NCBI RefSeq assembly: GCF_000186245.1
Contig: NC_014935.1
Span: 1,178,001-1,242,000, forward strand
Reading direction: 5' to 3'
From: Nitratifractor salsuginis DSM 16511
GTDB taxonomy: Bacteria; Campylobacterota; Campylobacteria; Campylobacterales; Sulfurovaceae
DNA length: 64,000 nucleotides
A program made the position numbers and the translations under genes. Positions within the stretch are counted from its first letter, which is position 1. Each line of letters starts with the position of its first letter. Under the pieces are notes generated by a model that was given only the letters and a program-made list of their open reading frames with translations, searched no databases and was not told where the DNA came from. Below, piece by piece: positions 38,827 through 49,578 of the stretch.

Positions 38827-39975
38827 ATGAAGTCCCGTCTCCTTCTCCTCCTGCTCCTGGCGACGATCCTCTTTGTGCTCCTGGGTCAAAACAGGCAGGG
38901 AATCCGAAGCAGCCTTATCGGTTTCATCAATCCCATCAAAACGGGATACAAAAACATCCTTCGCAATCTCAGTGACAAGAGCCACAGCTACCTGATGCAA
39001 AAAGAGCAGATCGAGAAGCTCACCCGGGAAAATCGGGTCCTGAGAAAATACCTCCTCGACCAAACCCATTACCTGCGGCAGATCGCCAGTATTTATAACA
39101 AGCTTCCCTCTTTGCAGAAGCTTCCCTACAGAAACATCACCCTTGTCGATACCGTCTCCTATGTCAAGCTCAACAAATTCGACGAAATCCTCCTCAGCCT
39201 TCCCAAAAAGACCCCCCTCGAAGAGGGCAAGGTCTATGGCTTGATCCAGGATGAAGTGGTCGCCGGAACCGCCCAACTCAAAAAGGGGATCCTCTACGGC
39301 TATCTAATCACCAATCCCAAAAGCCGTTTCAGCGTCTATACCGGGCCCAAACGCTACCCGGGAATCGCTATGGGAACCGGCGACAAGCTCATCGCCGTCA
39401 AATACATCCCAAAATGGGCTAAAATCCGACCGGGTGACCGGGTCGAGACCAGCGGGCTCGACGGGATCTTCTTCGCCTATGTCCCCGTGGGAGAAGTGGT
39501 CCGCGTCGCCATCGAGGGGAGTTACAAAACCGCCTACGTCCGCCCTTATGCCGATACGATGCACCCGAGGCTCTTCTTCCTGATCACCGATGCCAAGCCC
39601 TATCTGGCCTCTTCCTACGATCAGAACCGTTCCTTCCCCGGGCAAGAGTATCCCTATGCCCACCAGGCACCCCGCCAGGCCGATCACAATATCAGCAGTA
39701 TTCCCGAAGCGGTCCAGACCAAAGAGTTGGAGATCAATCCCGCGGAGTTTGAGATCCCCCAGGAACCCGAACCCAAACCCGTGAGGATCAACAAACCCAA
39801 AAAACACCCCAAAAGCTCTACCCTGCCGAAAGCCAAGACCCTGCCGACCCAACAACAGACGCTCCCGAAAGAGAATATGGGACCGCTCCAACAGCAACCC
39901 ATCCCGGAGAAAAAAGCACCCCGAAAACGCCATCATCCCTCCCCCTTCGACATCCTAAACGAAACCCGCCCCTGA
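38827..39975 (+). CDS. mreC: Rod-shape protein MreC with extended C-terminus
   Basis: 382 residues. One N-terminal membrane helix (about 4-21), a coiled coil (about 55-80: EKLTRENRVLRKYLLDQ), then the beta-rich MreC core (TLVDTVSYVKLNKFDEILLS; GVD-like RVETSGLDGIFFAYVPVG). The last 120 residues are a Pro/Gln/Lys-rich low-complexity tail, longer than usual. It scaffolds the elongasome in the periplasm beside MreB. Confidence 0.9.
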   Translation: MKSRLLLLLLLATILFVLLGQNRQGIRSSLIGFINPIKTGYKNILRNLSDKSHSYLMQKEQIEKLTRENRVLRKYLLDQTHYLRQIASIYNKLPSLQKLPYRNITLVDTVSYVKLNKFDEILLSLPKKTPLEEGKVYGLIQDEVVAGTAQLKKGILYGYLITNPKSRFSVYTGPKRYPGIAMGTGDKLIAVKYIPKWAKIRPGDRVETSGLDGIFFAYVPVGEVVRVAIEGSYKTAYVRPYADTMHPRLFFLITDAKPYLASSYDQNRSFPGQEYPYAHQAPRQADHNISSIPEAVQTKELEINPAEFEIPQEPEPKPVRINKPKKHPKSSTLPKAKTLPTQQQTLPKENMGPLQQQPIPEKKAPRKRHHPSPFDILNETRP

Positions 39976-40150
39976 GTGGGATGGAAGATAGAAGATTGAA
40001 GATTATGGATTTGGGATTCGGAAGTCAATGGCACCAATCTTCTCAGCGCTCAACGCTCAGCTCTCAACTCTCAGCTCTCTGAAAATAACTAATACGCTTC
40101 TATGGGACTTTCGAGTATAATATCCAACTAAAACCGAAGGGGTGCTCTCT
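39976..40150. repeat. mreC-carB gap: heptanucleotide repeats and carB promoter
   Basis: CTCAACG/CTCAGCT/CTCAACT-type 7-bp units (about 40045-40080) of the dispersed repeat class, followed by a TATAAT box near 40116-40121 for carB. No gene is seen. Confidence 0.65.
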
Positions 40151-43100
40151 ATGCCCAAGCGCGAAGATATCCAAACCATTTTACTGATCGGCTCCGGCCC
40201 CATCGTCATCGGCCAAGCCTGTGAATTCGACTACTCCGGTACCCAGGCCGCCAAGACCCTCAAGGAGCTCGGCTACCGGGTCGTCCTGATCAACTCCAAC
40301 CCGGCGACCATTATGACCGATCCCGAGTTTGCCCACCGCACCTATATCGAACCCATCGAACCCGAGATCATCGCCCGCATCATCGAAAAAGAGAAGGTCG
40401 ATGCCATCCTCCCCACGATGGGAGGCCAAACCGCCCTCAACGTCGCGATGGAGATGTATGAGCGGGGGATGCTCGACGGGGTCGAATTCCTTGGCGCCAA
40501 TCCCGAGGCGATCAAAAAAGGCGAAGACCGCCAAGCCTTCAAAGAGGCGATGCAAAAGATCGGGATGGACCTTCCCATCTCCAAATACGCCTACAATATG
40601 GATGAAGCGATCGCCGCCGCCAAAGAGATCGGCTTTCCCCTGATCATCCGCGCCTCCTATACCCTCGCCGGCGGGGGTTCCGGCGTCGCCTACAATATGG
40701 ACGAGTTCAAAGAGATCGCCAAAGGTGGGCTTGAAGCCAGCCCCATCAATGAAATCCTTATCGAAGAGTCGCTCCTGGGATGGAAAGAGTATGAGATGGA
40801 GGTCATCCGCGACCGCGCCGACAACTGCATCATCGTCTGCTCCATCGAAAACCTGGATCCTATGGGCGTCCATACCGGCGACTCCATCACCGTCGCACCG
40901 GCCCTGACCCTGACCGACAAAGAGTATCAGCGTATGCGGGACGCCAGTTTCGCCATTTTGCGGGAGATCGGCGTCGATACCGGCGGCTCGAATGTCCAAT
41001 TCTCCGTCAATCCCGAGACGGGACGTATGATTGTCATTGAGATGAACCCCAGGGTCTCCCGCTCCTCGGCCCTGGCTTCCAAGGCCACCGGCTACCCCAT
41101 CGCCAAGGTCGCCACTCTCCTGGCCGTGGGCTACACCCTCGATGAGATCAGTAACGACATCACCGGTACCCCCGCCAGTTTCGAGCCGGTCATCGACTAC
41201 ATCGTCACCAAGATCCCCCGCTTCACTTTCGAAAAATTCCCCATGGCCGACAGTACCCTCACCACCGCAATGAAATCGGTGGGCGAAGTGATGAGCATCG
41301 GGCGGACTTTCAAAGAGTCTTTCCAAAAGGCCCTGGTCTCCCTGGAGACGGGGCTCATCGGTTTCGACCCCGTCGATTGCGACGAAGAGACCCTGGTGCG
41401 GGAGATCCGCCGCCCCAATGCCGAGCGCTTCCGCTACGTTTTCGAAGCCCTGCGCCGGGGCAAGAGTGTCGAAGAGATCCACGAGCTCTGCCGCATCGAC
41501 CCCTGGTTCCTCTATCAGTTTGAAGAGTTAGCCGCCGCTGAAGCCGCCGTCACCCTGGAGACCCTCCACGACGCCGAACAGCTCCACCGCCTCAAATGCG
41601 ACGGCTTCAGCGATGCGATGATCGCGGCGGTCCTCAACCGAAAAGAGGGGCTCAGCCTCACCGAAAACGATATCTACACCGCCCGCAAAAAGCTGGGCGT
41701 TGAGCAGCAATACAACGAGGTGGACACCTGTGCCGCCGAGTTCGAAGCCCTCACCCCCTACCTCTACTCCACCACCAACATCACCCCCCTCCCCGACGCG
41801 GGCCGCAAACCCGAAGCGGGCAAAAAGAAGGTCCTCGTCATCGGCGGAGGCCCCAACCGGATCGGCCAGGGAATCGAATTTGACTACTGCTGCGTCCACG
41901 CCGCCTTCGCCCTGCAGGATATGAAGATCGACTCCCTGATGTACAACTGCAACCCCGAGACGGTTTCCACCGATTACGATACCAGCGACGTGCTCTACTT
42001 CGAGCCCATCGACTTCGAGCATGTCCGTAAAGTGATCGAAACCGAGGAACCTGATGGGGTCATCGTCCACTTCGGAGGCCAAACACCCCTGAAACTGGCC
42101 AAAAACCTCACCGCCATCGGCGCCAAGATCATAGGAACCCCCGCCCGGGTCATCGACCTGGCCGAAGACCGGGAGAAGTTCAGCGCCTTCATCGAAAAAC
42201 TGGGCCTCAAGCAGCCAGCCAACGGCACCGCCTTCGCCAAAGAGGAAGCCATCGCCATCGCCAACCGCATTGGCTATCCGGTCCTGGTGCGCCCCAGCTT
42301 CGTCCTGGGAGGACGGGCGATGCGCACGGTCTACAACGACGCCGAACTGCGGGAGTATATGGACGAGGCGGTCCAGGTCTCCAACGACTCTCCCGTCCTG
42401 ATCGACAAATTCCTCGACAATGCCGTCGAACTCGACGTCGATGCCATCAGTGACGGCAAAGAGGTTTACATCGGCTCGGTGATGCAGCACATCGAAGAGG
42501 CGGGGATCCACTCGGGAGATAGCGCCTGCTCCCTCCCCCCGGTCTCCGTGGATGCCGAACTCCTCGAAGAGGTGAAGCGCCAAACGATGGAGATTGCCCT
42601 GGGGCTCGGAGTCGTGGGCCTGCTTAATATCCAGTACGCCATCCACCGGGGTGAAATCTACCTGATCGAAGTCAATCCCCGCGCCTCCCGGACCGTCCCC
42701 TTCGTCTCCAAAGCCACTGGAGTCCCCCTGGCCAAGGTCGCTACCCGGGTCATGGTGAGGGGCGACCTGCGCGAAGCCCTGGAGTTCTACGACACGTTTA
42801 AAGTGGTCAACTACGACACCGTGCCGATGGAGCCGAGACTCAAAAACCACATAGCCGTCAAAGAGGCGGTCTTCCCCTTCAACAAGCTCCCCGGCTCCGA
42901 CCTGATCCTCGGGCCCGAGATGAAATCGACGGGCGAAGTGATGGGGATCAGCGGCACCTTCGGGATGAGCTTCGCCAAGAGCCAGTTCGCCTCGAAGAAC
43001 CTGATCCCTCTGGAGGGCAAAGTCTTCCTCTCCCTGACGGAGACCGACAAGCCCTACGCCGGGGAGATCGGCCTGATGTTCACAGAGCTGGGCTTCGAGA

Positions 43101-43420
43101 TCGTCGCCACTTCCGGGACCCACGCCGCCCTGGAAGCCGCCGGAGTCCCCAGCACCAAGGTGCTCAAGATCAGCGAAGGCCGCCCCAATGTCGACGATAT
43201 GATCCGCAACGAAGAGATCGCTCTTGCCATCAACACCTCCGACAACAAAGCGGCCAAAGAGGACGCCAAGAAGATCCGCCAGTCGGTCCTGGCCAACCAT
43301 GTCGCCTATTTCACCACCCTGGCGGCGGCCAAAGCGGCGGCCCTGGCGATTAGGGAGTTGAAAAAGAGTTCCGGCGCCATCGAACCCAAGGCCCTGCAGG
43401 ACTACCTTTCCCAGGCATGA
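40151..43420 (+). CDS. carB: Carbamoyl-phosphate synthase large subunit
   Basis: 1089 residues with duplicated ATP-grasp halves: [20 protein letters not shown] in the first and [20 protein letters not shown] in the second, each followed by an ATP-binding signature ([31 protein letters not shown]) and [20 protein letters not shown] or [18 protein letters not shown]. The C-terminal 140 residues are the MGS allosteric domain. It makes carbamoyl phosphate for arginine and pyrimidines with CarA, which is not in the window. ATG 40151 fits the family; GTG three codons upstream is less likely. Confidence 0.97.
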   Translation: MPKREDIQTILLIGSGPIVIGQACEFDYSGTQAAKTLKELGYRVVLINSNPATIMTDPEFAHRTYIEPIEPEIIARIIEKEKVDAILPTMGGQTALNVAMEMYERGMLDGVEFLGANPEAIKKGEDRQAFKEAMQKIGMDLPISKYAYNMDEAIAAAKEIGFPLIIRASYTLAGGGSGVAYNMDEFKEIAKGGLEASPINEILIEESLLGWKEYEMEVIRDRADNCIIVCSIENLDPMGVHTGDSITVAPALTLTDKEYQRMRDASFAILREIGVDTGGSNVQFSVNPETGRMIVIEMNPRVSRSSALASKATGYPIAKVATLLAVGYTLDEISNDITGTPASFEPVIDYIVTKIPRFTFEKFPMADSTLTTAMKSVGEVMSIGRTFKESFQKALVSLETGLIGFDPVDCDEETLVREIRRPNAERFRYVFEALRRGKSVEEIHELCRIDPWFLYQFEELAAAEAAVTLETLHDAEQLHRLKCDGFSDAMIAAVLNRKEGLSLTENDIYTARKKLGVEQQYNEVDTCAAEFEALTPYLYSTTNITPLPDAGRKPEAGKKKVLVIGGGPNRIGQGIEFDYCCVHAAFALQDMKIDSLMYNCNPETVSTDYDTSDVLYFEPIDFEHVRKVIETEEPDGVIVHFGGQTPLKLAKNLTAIGAKIIGTPARVIDLAEDREKFSAFIEKLGLKQPANGTAFAKEEAIAIANRIGYPVLVRPSFVLGGRAMRTVYNDAELREYMDEAVQVSNDSPVLIDKFLDNAVELDVDAISDGKEVYIGSVMQHIEEAGIHSGDSACSLPPVSVDAELLEEVKRQTMEIALGLGVVGLLNIQYAIHRGEIYLIEVNPRASRTVPFVSKATGVPLAKVATRVMVRGDLREALEFYDTFKVVNYDTVPMEPRLKNHIAVKEAVFPFNKLPGSDLILGPEMKSTGEVMGISGTFGMSFAKSQFASKNLIPLEGKVFLSLTETDKPYAGEIGLMFTELGFEIVATSGTHAALEAAGVPSTKVLKISEGRPNVDDMIRNEEIALAINTSDNKAAKEDAKKIRQSVLANHVAYFTTLAAAKAAALAIRELKKSSGAIEPKALQDYLSQA

Positions 43421-43872
43421 AACTCCCGCAGGCGCCTCTGGGAAAACTGGTTTTTCTCAGCGATACCGATACGACGGTGGGTTTCCTCAGCCAGGACACT
43501 TCCCGCCTCGACCGGATCAAGGGGCGCCCCGGGCATAAACGCTACATTCACGCTCTAGACTCTCTGCATACCCTCCGCCGTCTGGGCCGTGTTCCGGCAA
43601 AACACCGTCGCCTCGTCCGGCGCCGTAAACGGACGACCTTCATCCTCCCCAACGGGAACTCTTTTCGCCTGATCCGCGATCCCCGTCATCTCCTCTTGCT
43701 TGCGCGACTGGGGGGATGGGCGTACACCACCTCGGCCAACCGAGCCGGAGCCCCTTATGACGAAAACTTCGCCCGCCAAAACGCCGACGTGGTCGTCGAA
43801 CCCCTCGGAACCCCCGCTCCCCCCTCGCCGATTCTGCGCCTAGGCAAGGAGCGGATCCGGCGGATCCGTTAA
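43417..43872 (+). CDS. Short Sua5/YciO/YrdC-type protein
   Basis: 151 residues. The YrdC-like pattern is visible: [45 protein letters not shown] and [13 protein letters not shown]. Full-length TsaC/Sua5 makes threonylcarbamoyl-AMP for tRNA t6A; this one is shorter and diverged, so catalytic activity is uncertain. The last residues are Arg-rich. The start overlaps the carB stop (ATGA). A second, canonical TsaC elsewhere would suggest a different role for this protein. Confidence 0.8.
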   Translation: MKLPQAPLGKLVFLSDTDTTVGFLSQDTSRLDRIKGRPGHKRYIHALDSLHTLRRLGRVPAKHRRLVRRRKRTTFILPNGNSFRLIRDPRHLLLLARLGGWAYTTSANRAGAPYDENFARQNADVVVEPLGTPAPPSPILRLGKERIRRIR

Positions 43873-43932
43873 TACTCCGCGGTAAACGGAACTAGGGTAT
43901 AATTCCAAAAAATTTCTCCAAAGGTAAGCCAA

Positions 43933-44673
43933 ATGGGACGAGCTTTTGAATACCGCAAAGCAGCCAAACTCAAGCGCTGGGGGCAAATGTCGCGCATCTT
44001 CCCCAAACTGGGGCGTATGATCACCATCGCCGCCAAAGAAGGGGGCTCTCCCGACCCGGAGATGAACGCCAAACTCCGCACCGCCATCGCCAACGCCAAA
44101 GCCCAGAATATGCCCAAAGAGAATATCGAAGCGGCGATCAAGCGGGCGTTTAACAAGGATGCGGCCGATATCAAGGAGATCGCCTACGAAGCCAAGGGGC
44201 CCCACGGCACCCTGATGTATATCGAGTGCGCCACCGACAACCCCACCCGTACCGTCGCCAATGTCAAAGCGATCCTGGTGCGCAACGGTGGGGAGCTGCT
44301 CACCAGCGGTTCTCTTGATTTTATGTTCAGCCGCAAAGCGGTCTTCGAATTCGACAAAAAGCCCGATCTGGACCTCGAAGAGTTGGAGCTGGATCTCATC
44401 GATTACGGTCTGGAAGAGATCGAAGAGGACAAAATTCCCCAGGAGAACGGCGAAGACAAAGAGATCATCCGTCTCTACGGAGATTACAAAGATTTCGGCA
44501 GCCTCTCCAAGGCCCTCGAAGAGCGGGGGATCGAAGTGACCAAAGCCCAGCTCCAGCGTATCCCCAGCACGCCTCTGGAGCTCAGCGACGAAGAGATGGA
44601 CGATGTAACCAACCTGGTGGACAAACTCGAAGATGACGACGATGTCCAGGTGGTCTACACCAATCTGGCCTAA
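43933..44673 (+). CDS. yebC: YebC/PmpR-family protein
   Basis: 246 residues, begins [20 protein letters not shown], with ARVFSK-like [33 protein letters not shown] and [20 protein letters not shown]. The family has been described as a transcriptional regulator and more recently as a ribosome-associated factor easing proline stalling. A TATAAT box lies at about 43895. AAAGGTAAGCC precedes the ATG. Confidence 0.93.
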   Translation: MGRAFEYRKAAKLKRWGQMSRIFPKLGRMITIAAKEGGSPDPEMNAKLRTAIANAKAQNMPKENIEAAIKRAFNKDAADIKEIAYEAKGPHGTLMYIECATDNPTRTVANVKAILVRNGGELLTSGSLDFMFSRKAVFEFDKKPDLDLEELELDLIDYGLEEIEEDKIPQENGEDKEIIRLYGDYKDFGSLSKALEERGIEVTKAQLQRIPSTPLELSDEEMDDVTNLVDKLEDDDDVQVVYTNLA

Positions 44674-44710
44674 GCGCCCCCCTTTCCCTCCAAAACGCTA
44701 TAATCCCCCT

Positions 44711-45820
44711 ATGAATCATACCTATGCCGGGGATTTTGCCCCTTTTTCCTTTCGTTTTTTCCAAAGTGTTGAGCGTTTTTATGTCGAAGAGATCCCTCTT
44801 GCTCCCGCTACCGGACGGGGAGAGTACCTGCTGCTCAAACTCCGCAAACAGGATCTGAGCACTTCCCGCTTGCTCAACATTCTCAGCGCCGCCACCGGGG
44901 CCAGTGAGCGGGAGATCGGCTACGCCGGCCTCAAAGACAAGGCCGCCACCACCATCCAGTATTTCACCCTCCCCATCCGTTATGAAAAGGGGCTCAAAAA
45001 TCTCAAGACGGAACGGGTGGAGCTTTTGCAGAAGCAACGCACCCGCCATCCCCTCAAGACCGGGGCCCTGCTCGGCAACCGTTTCAGGATCTTTCTGGAT
45101 CGGATCGACGAAAAGGAGGCCGCACGTCTGCTCGATGAGGCTCGAAAAATGGAGGAATTCGGCCTCCCCAACTACTTCGGCTACCAGCGTTTTGGAGAAG
45201 ACGGCCTGGCCTGGGAACAGGGACGCGCCATCGCCCACTCGGGCAAACGGCTCAAGGGAAGCCGGGAGCGCCTCCTCGTCGCCGCGTGGCAAAGCCGGCT
45301 TTTCAACCAGTGGCTCAGCCGCCGTGTCGCCGCTAGCCGACTTATCCGGGAACGCTCCATCCGTGATGCCTCCCACAAGCTCCAATGGCCCCTAGAGCTT
45401 GTCGAAGCGTTGAAAAAACAACCTCAATTCTTCAAACTCTTCGGCGGCGATCTCCTTCGGGACCGGAAGACCCAAAAGCTCTTTAGCTGCAAAGACCCGC
45501 TGGCCTCCTCCCGGCCCTTCAAAGAGAAGAGAGTGACTGTCACCGGGCTCCTCCCCGGAGCGAAAGTCTGGCGGGCCCGGCAGGATGCCCGGCACCTGGA
45601 GGCGCCCTACGACGACGAAGAGCTCACCGCCCTGCCCGGCGACCGCAGAGATGCCTGGATCTGGCCCGGGGATGTCGGCGGCGAATACGACAAAAAGCGC
45701 CGCGGGCTTTGGCTGGAATTCACCCTGCCTCCCGGTGCCTATGCCACCACCCTGCTCGAAGAGCTGGCCCAGCACCCTCTGGCACCCGAACCTTCACACT
45801 CCAGGAAGCGCAAAGGATGA
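44711..45820 (+). CDS. truD: tRNA pseudouridine(13) synthase TruD
   Basis: 369 residues from ATG 44711. FYVEEIPLAPATGRGEYLLL opens the catalytic domain; REIGYAGLKDKAATTIQYF holds the catalytic Asp and conserved GLKD; LPNYFGYQRFGEDG is the N-Y-F-G-x-Q-R-F-G motif. It forms pseudouridine in tRNA-Glu. A TATAAT ends 6 bp before the ATG with no ribosome-binding site, so the mRNA may be leaderless. The downstream hydrolase overlaps its stop (ATGA). Confidence 0.93.
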   Translation: MNHTYAGDFAPFSFRFFQSVERFYVEEIPLAPATGRGEYLLLKLRKQDLSTSRLLNILSAATGASEREIGYAGLKDKAATTIQYFTLPIRYEKGLKNLKTERVELLQKQRTRHPLKTGALLGNRFRIFLDRIDEKEAARLLDEARKMEEFGLPNYFGYQRFGEDGLAWEQGRAIAHSGKRLKGSRERLLVAAWQSRLFNQWLSRRVAASRLIRERSIRDASHKLQWPLELVEALKKQPQFFKLFGGDLLRDRKTQKLFSCKDPLASSRPFKEKRVTVTGLLPGAKVWRARQDARHLEAPYDDEELTALPGDRRDAWIWPGDVGGEYDKKRRGLWLEFTLPPGAYATTLLEELAQHPLAPEPSHSRKRKG

Positions 45821-46593
45821 GAGCGGCGGGCCTCCTGGCACTCTTCCTGCTTGCACTCTATCTCGGCGGAATGCTCTGGCTCTATCTCTTTCAGCGAAGG
45901 ATCCTCTTCCACCCCACCCGTGAAACCCGACCCCAAAAGGGGTTCTTCCTCCGCCTCCCCGGTGGAAAAGTCTGGGTCGAAGTCCGCCATTCGGGCCGGG
46001 AAAAGGCTCTGCTCTATTTCCCCGGCAACTCCGAGCACTGGTGGGATGATCCCGACACTATCGCCGCACACCTGCCCGACCTTACCCTCTATTTTCTCCA
46101 CTACCCCGGCTACGGGGCCAGTGAGGGCGCTCCCTCCCAGGAGACTATCTACCAAGCCGCACTGGCCCTCTATGACCACATAGCTTCCCGTCACAGCCTC
46201 GTCGACGTCGTCGGACGGAGCCTTGGCAGCGGCGTCGCCCTCCATCTGGCGGCAAATAGACCAATTCATCGACTGGTGCTGATCACCCCCTACGACTCCA
46301 TCGCCGCACTGGGTCAGAGGCGTTACCCCCTCTTTCCCGTCCGATGGCTCAGCAAGGACCCCTTCGAAGCGATCCGGGAAGCCCCCGACGTTTATGCCCC
46401 TACTCTAATCCTTCTGGCTGAGCACGATTCGATCATCCCCCCAAAGCATAGCCGCCGCCTGATCCGGGCATTGAGAGGGGCAAAGGTCTTCGTCGAAACC
46501 CTTCCGGGCACTACCCACGGCGATATCGTCGATTCACCCCGATTCTGGCCGTTGCTTCGGGACTTTTTGAGCGATACACCCGAAAAAAGCTGA
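45817..46593 (+). CDS. Membrane-anchored alpha/beta hydrolase
   Basis: 258 residues with an N-terminal membrane anchor (about 3-24). The hydrolase pattern is LYFPGNSEHW, YFLHYPGYGASEGAPS, then VGRSLGSGVALHL with the nucleophile Ser in G-x-S-x-G, LLAEHDSIIPPKHS with Asp, and TTHGDI with His. It resembles the Bem46/YfhR group of unknown substrate. Coupled to truD by the ATGA overlap. A lipid or peptide ester substrate would be guesswork. Confidence 0.85.
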   Translation: MRAAGLLALFLLALYLGGMLWLYLFQRRILFHPTRETRPQKGFFLRLPGGKVWVEVRHSGREKALLYFPGNSEHWWDDPDTIAAHLPDLTLYFLHYPGYGASEGAPSQETIYQAALALYDHIASRHSLVDVVGRSLGSGVALHLAANRPIHRLVLITPYDSIAALGQRRYPLFPVRWLSKDPFEAIREAPDVYAPTLILLAEHDSIIPPKHSRRLIRALRGAKVFVETLPGTTHGDIVDSPRFWPLLRDFLSDTPEKS

Positions 46594-46659
46594 CGCTTTA
46601 TTTGTGCTACAATTCGCTCAATCATCCATACGCATAAAATTATAAAGAATGGAAGAATT

Positions 46660-48615
46660 ATGTTTCAAACTTTTACGCTGAAAGATCAGGAACTCAACGA
46701 TTTTCCCCAGCGCCTCGAAGAGCTGCTCAAACGCCACAAAGAGGCCATCAATACCCTGGCGGCCTCCGAGAGCGACGGCTACGAAGCGGTCCTCAAGCCG
46801 ATGGAGGATCTGGATGAGGAGCGGAGCCTCTTTTTTACCCCCCTCTCGCATCTCAACAGTGTCCTCAACTCCGAAGCGACCCAGAAGGCTTACGAAGCCT
46901 CTCTCCCCCTGCTGAGCCGGTTCCACAGCGAAATTGCCCAGAACGAAGCCCTCTATACCAAGCTCAAGCGGCTGCAGGCCCGCACGCCTGAGCAGCGAAA
47001 GGTCCTGGAAAACGAGATCAGGGACTTTCGCCTCAGCGGTGCCGAGCTTCCTCTGGATAAGAAAAAGGAGCTCGAAAGCATCGACCTGGAGCTGAGTGAA
47101 CTCTCCAACCGCTTCAGCCAAAACCTGCTCGATGCCACCAAGGCTTATGAGCTCATCATCGAAGATCCCGAGGATGTAGCCGGGATCCCCGAGAGCGATC
47201 TGGCCGCCGCCCGTTTCGAAGAGGATGGCAAGGTCCAGTGGCGCTTCACGCTCCAGATCCCCAGCTATCTGGCCTATATGACCTACGGCCCCAATCGTCA
47301 GTTGAGAGAAGAGCTCTATCGTGCCTACACCACCCGGGCCCCTGAGAATGCCCAGGTGATCGACCGGATCCTGGAGCTGCGGCAGCAGAAAGCCAAGTTA
47401 CTGGGCTTTGACAACTATGCCGAGTATGCCCTGCAAACGCGGGACGCCCGGGATGAGTGGGAAGTGACCGACTTTTTGGAAAAACTCACCGAGCTCTCCC
47501 TCCCCCAGGGGCGTGCCGAGCTCGAGGAGCTGCGGCGTTTTGCCCGGGAACTCGACGGGATCGAAGACCTGGCCAGCTACGATGTCGCCTACTACGGCGA
47601 AAAGCTCAAAAAGCACCTCTACGACTTCGACGAGAGTGAAACCAAACCCTATCTCGAACAGCAAGCCGTCCTGAACGGGCTTCTGCAGATCGTCAGCGAA
47701 CTCTTCGGGATGCGCTTCGAAGCGATGGAGGTCCCCCGCTGGCACCCCAGCGTCAAAGCCTACGATATTTACCGCGCCGAAGAGCTCTCCGGGCGTATCT
47801 ACTTCGACCTGGAAGCCCGCAAAGAGAAGCGTGGCGGCGCGTGGATGCACGACTGGGAGACCCGTTTCATAGACAGCCGGGGGGAGGACCATCTCCCCAG
47901 CGCCTTCGTCGTGGCCAACTTCCCACCCGCAAGCGAGGATCAGCCCAGCCTTCTGCGCCACGACGATGTGGTGACCCTCTTTCACGAGATGGGACACGCC
48001 ATCCATCATCTCTTCAGCCGGGTTCCCGAGCGCTCCGTCAGCGGGATCAACGGCGTCGCCTGGGATGTGGTGGAGTTCCCCAGCCAGTTTTTGGAGAATT
48101 TTGCCTACGAAGCGCCGATCCTGCGCCGCTTCGCCCGCCACTATCAAACGGGTGAAGCGATGCCCGAGGAGCTCCTGGCCAAGATCAAAGCCGCCAAGAA
48201 TTTCCAGGCGGCACTGGGGATGCTGCGCCAGCTGGAGTTCGCCCTCTTCGATTTCAAGCTTCACCAGCGCCTCTATCAGGGAGATGAAGTCCAGGAGCTC
48301 CTCGACTGGGTCCGGGAGAAAACGGCGCTGCTGAAGCCCCCCGCCTACAACCGCTTCCAGCACGGATTCGCCCACATCTTCGCCGGAGGCTACGCCGCGG
48401 GCTACTACAGCTACAAATGGGCCGAAGTCCTCAGCGCCGACGCCTTTTTCGCCTGCCTCGACCCGGAGGGGAATTTCGACCGGAAAATGGCCCAGGGCTA
48501 CTACGAGCATATTCTCAGCCGCGGCGGCAGCGAAGAGATGAGCAGCCTCTACCAGCAATGGCTCGGCCGCAAAGCCAGGCTCGAATCCCTGATCCGCCTC
48601 TACGGGATGGAGTGA
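46660..48615 (+). CDS. M3-family oligopeptidase (OpdA/PrlC type)
   Basis: 651 residues, cytoplasmic, mostly helical. The zinc site is VTLFHEMGHAIHHLFSR (H-E-x-x-H) with the third ligand Glu in NGVAWDVVEFPSQFLENF. The C-terminal YNRFQHGFAHIFAGGYAAGYYSYKW carries the substrate Tyr/His motif; only its Y-x-x-G-Y-Y-S-Y-x-W core is diagnostic. It degrades short peptides, including signal peptide fragments. A TACAAT box near 46610 and GGAAG before ATG are visible. Confidence 0.93.
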   Translation: MFQTFTLKDQELNDFPQRLEELLKRHKEAINTLAASESDGYEAVLKPMEDLDEERSLFFTPLSHLNSVLNSEATQKAYEASLPLLSRFHSEIAQNEALYTKLKRLQARTPEQRKVLENEIRDFRLSGAELPLDKKKELESIDLELSELSNRFSQNLLDATKAYELIIEDPEDVAGIPESDLAAARFEEDGKVQWRFTLQIPSYLAYMTYGPNRQLREELYRAYTTRAPENAQVIDRILELRQQKAKLLGFDNYAEYALQTRDARDEWEVTDFLEKLTELSLPQGRAELEELRRFARELDGIEDLASYDVAYYGEKLKKHLYDFDESETKPYLEQQAVLNGLLQIVSELFGMRFEAMEVPRWHPSVKAYDIYRAEELSGRIYFDLEARKEKRGGAWMHDWETRFIDSRGEDHLPSAFVVANFPPASEDQPSLLRHDDVVTLFHEMGHAIHHLFSRVPERSVSGINGVAWDVVEFPSQFLENFAYEAPILRRFARHYQTGEAMPEELLAKIKAAKNFQAALGMLRQLEFALFDFKLHQRLYQGDEVQELLDWVREKTALLKPPAYNRFQHGFAHIFAGGYAAGYYSYKWAEVLSADAFFACLDPEGNFDRKMAQGYYEHILSRGGSEEMSSLYQQWLGRKARLESLIRLYGME

Positions 48616-48697
48616 TGGAATTCAGTCGCACGTCGCAAGCACGGGGCTTCGCCCCTCAAGTCGCAAGTAGAATCATAAATCCAGAATTCTCAATTCT

Positions 48698-48750
48698 CTC
48701 ATCGTTCGGTTACTCGGTTACTCATTACTCATTACTCATTCCTCATTCCT
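48698..48750. repeat. Heptanucleotide-repeat intergenic element 2
   Basis: Units GGTTACT, then ACTCATT three times and CCTCATT, with a GGGGCTTCGCCCC hairpin upstream (48638-48653) flanked by GTCGCA repeats. Same class as the arrays at 33951-34092 and 50281-50455. Confidence 0.75.
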
Positions 48751-48765
48751 TCCCCAGGTTTTCCT

Positions 48766-49290
48766 ATGAATAAAAAAGAGTCTCTCTATTTCATCCTCGC
48801 CGTCGTCGCCGCCTTTTTCCTCCTGCTCGCCGGTGCGTGGACCAGCCCCACCTTCGCCGAAGAGCAGAGCTATATCGAAGCGATCGTGATGTTCGGGGCT
48901 CTGCTTTTCGTCTTTTCGGTCGTCGTGGTCGTCGCGGCCCTCGGTTTTCACTCCTTTGCCCTCTTTATGGCCCTCTTTTTGGCCATCGCCGTTTCGATCT
49001 ACGGGGTCGAAGCCGGCGTCATCGTCATCGTGATGACCTACCTGGTCTGGGGCCTGGTCTTCGCCATCCAGATGCTCCTCTACCACAACCGGGTCGAGAG
49101 CGCCGTGCGCTGGTTCAGGGAACGCTACACCTTCAAAGCCTTTAGCCGGGAGTACAAAGTCTTCTACCCCATGATCTGGGCCTTCTATTTTCTCTTCGAA
49201 TATATCCCCAACCGCTTGACCGGAGAGAGCATCGCCCAGTTCAACCCCAAAGAGCTCTACGAGCGTATGCGCCACGACCTGCGCCCCTGA
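48766..49290 (+). CDS. Small integral membrane protein, 174 aa
   Basis: Four hydrophobic segments are visible (about 7-27, 40-60, 62-80 and 84-104) and a partly amphipathic C-terminal region (FYPMIWAFYFLFEYIPNRL). No known motif. It lies alone after the peptidase with a poor ribosome-binding site. Function unknown. Confidence 0.75.
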   Translation: MNKKESLYFILAVVAAFFLLLAGAWTSPTFAEEQSYIEAIVMFGALLFVFSVVVVVAALGFHSFALFMALFLAIAVSIYGVEAGVIVIVMTYLVWGLVFAIQMLLYHNRVESAVRWFRERYTFKAFSREYKVFYPMIWAFYFLFEYIPNRLTGESIAQFNPKELYERMRHDLRP

Positions 49291-49359
49291 GCCTCTCCAC
49301 GATCGACCCACAATCCTTTGGCTATAATCCCTTGAAATAGAGAAATTCCGGAGTTTGAT

Positions 49360-49578
49360 ATGTATGAATATAAAGCTGTACTCTATCAAGAGAGTATGCT
49401 CGGTTCCCTCCTGCTGGGACAGTCCAAGATCGATCCGGTGCGTTTCAGCGCCTTTCTCAACGCCAATGCCGAGGACGGGTGGGAAGTGGTGACGATGGAA
49501 AAGGATATACGCAGGATGCTCCTTTTTTGGAGTCGTGAAGGGTATGTCGTCATTATGAAAAGGGAGAAACGCTCGTGA
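49360..49578 (+). CDS. DUF4177-like small protein
   Basis: 72 residues. MYEYKAVLYQESMLG at the start, FSAFLNANAEDGWEVVTMEK and a closing GYVVIMKRE match the DUF4177 pattern: strand, helix ending N-x-x-x-x-D/G-W-E-V-V, strand. Function is unknown for the family. It has a TATAAT near 49323-49328 and GGAG before the ATG. The next gene overlaps its stop. Confidence 0.82.
   Translation: MYEYKAVLYQESMLGSLLLGQSKIDPVRFSAFLNANAEDGWEVVTMEKDIRRMLLFWSREGYVVIMKREKRS

Noticed and set aside
40181-43300. Very long leftward frames (433 and 590 codons) opposite carB
   Set aside because: Mirror frames of a GC-rich gene with strong codon bias; His/Asp/Gly-rich products with no domains.
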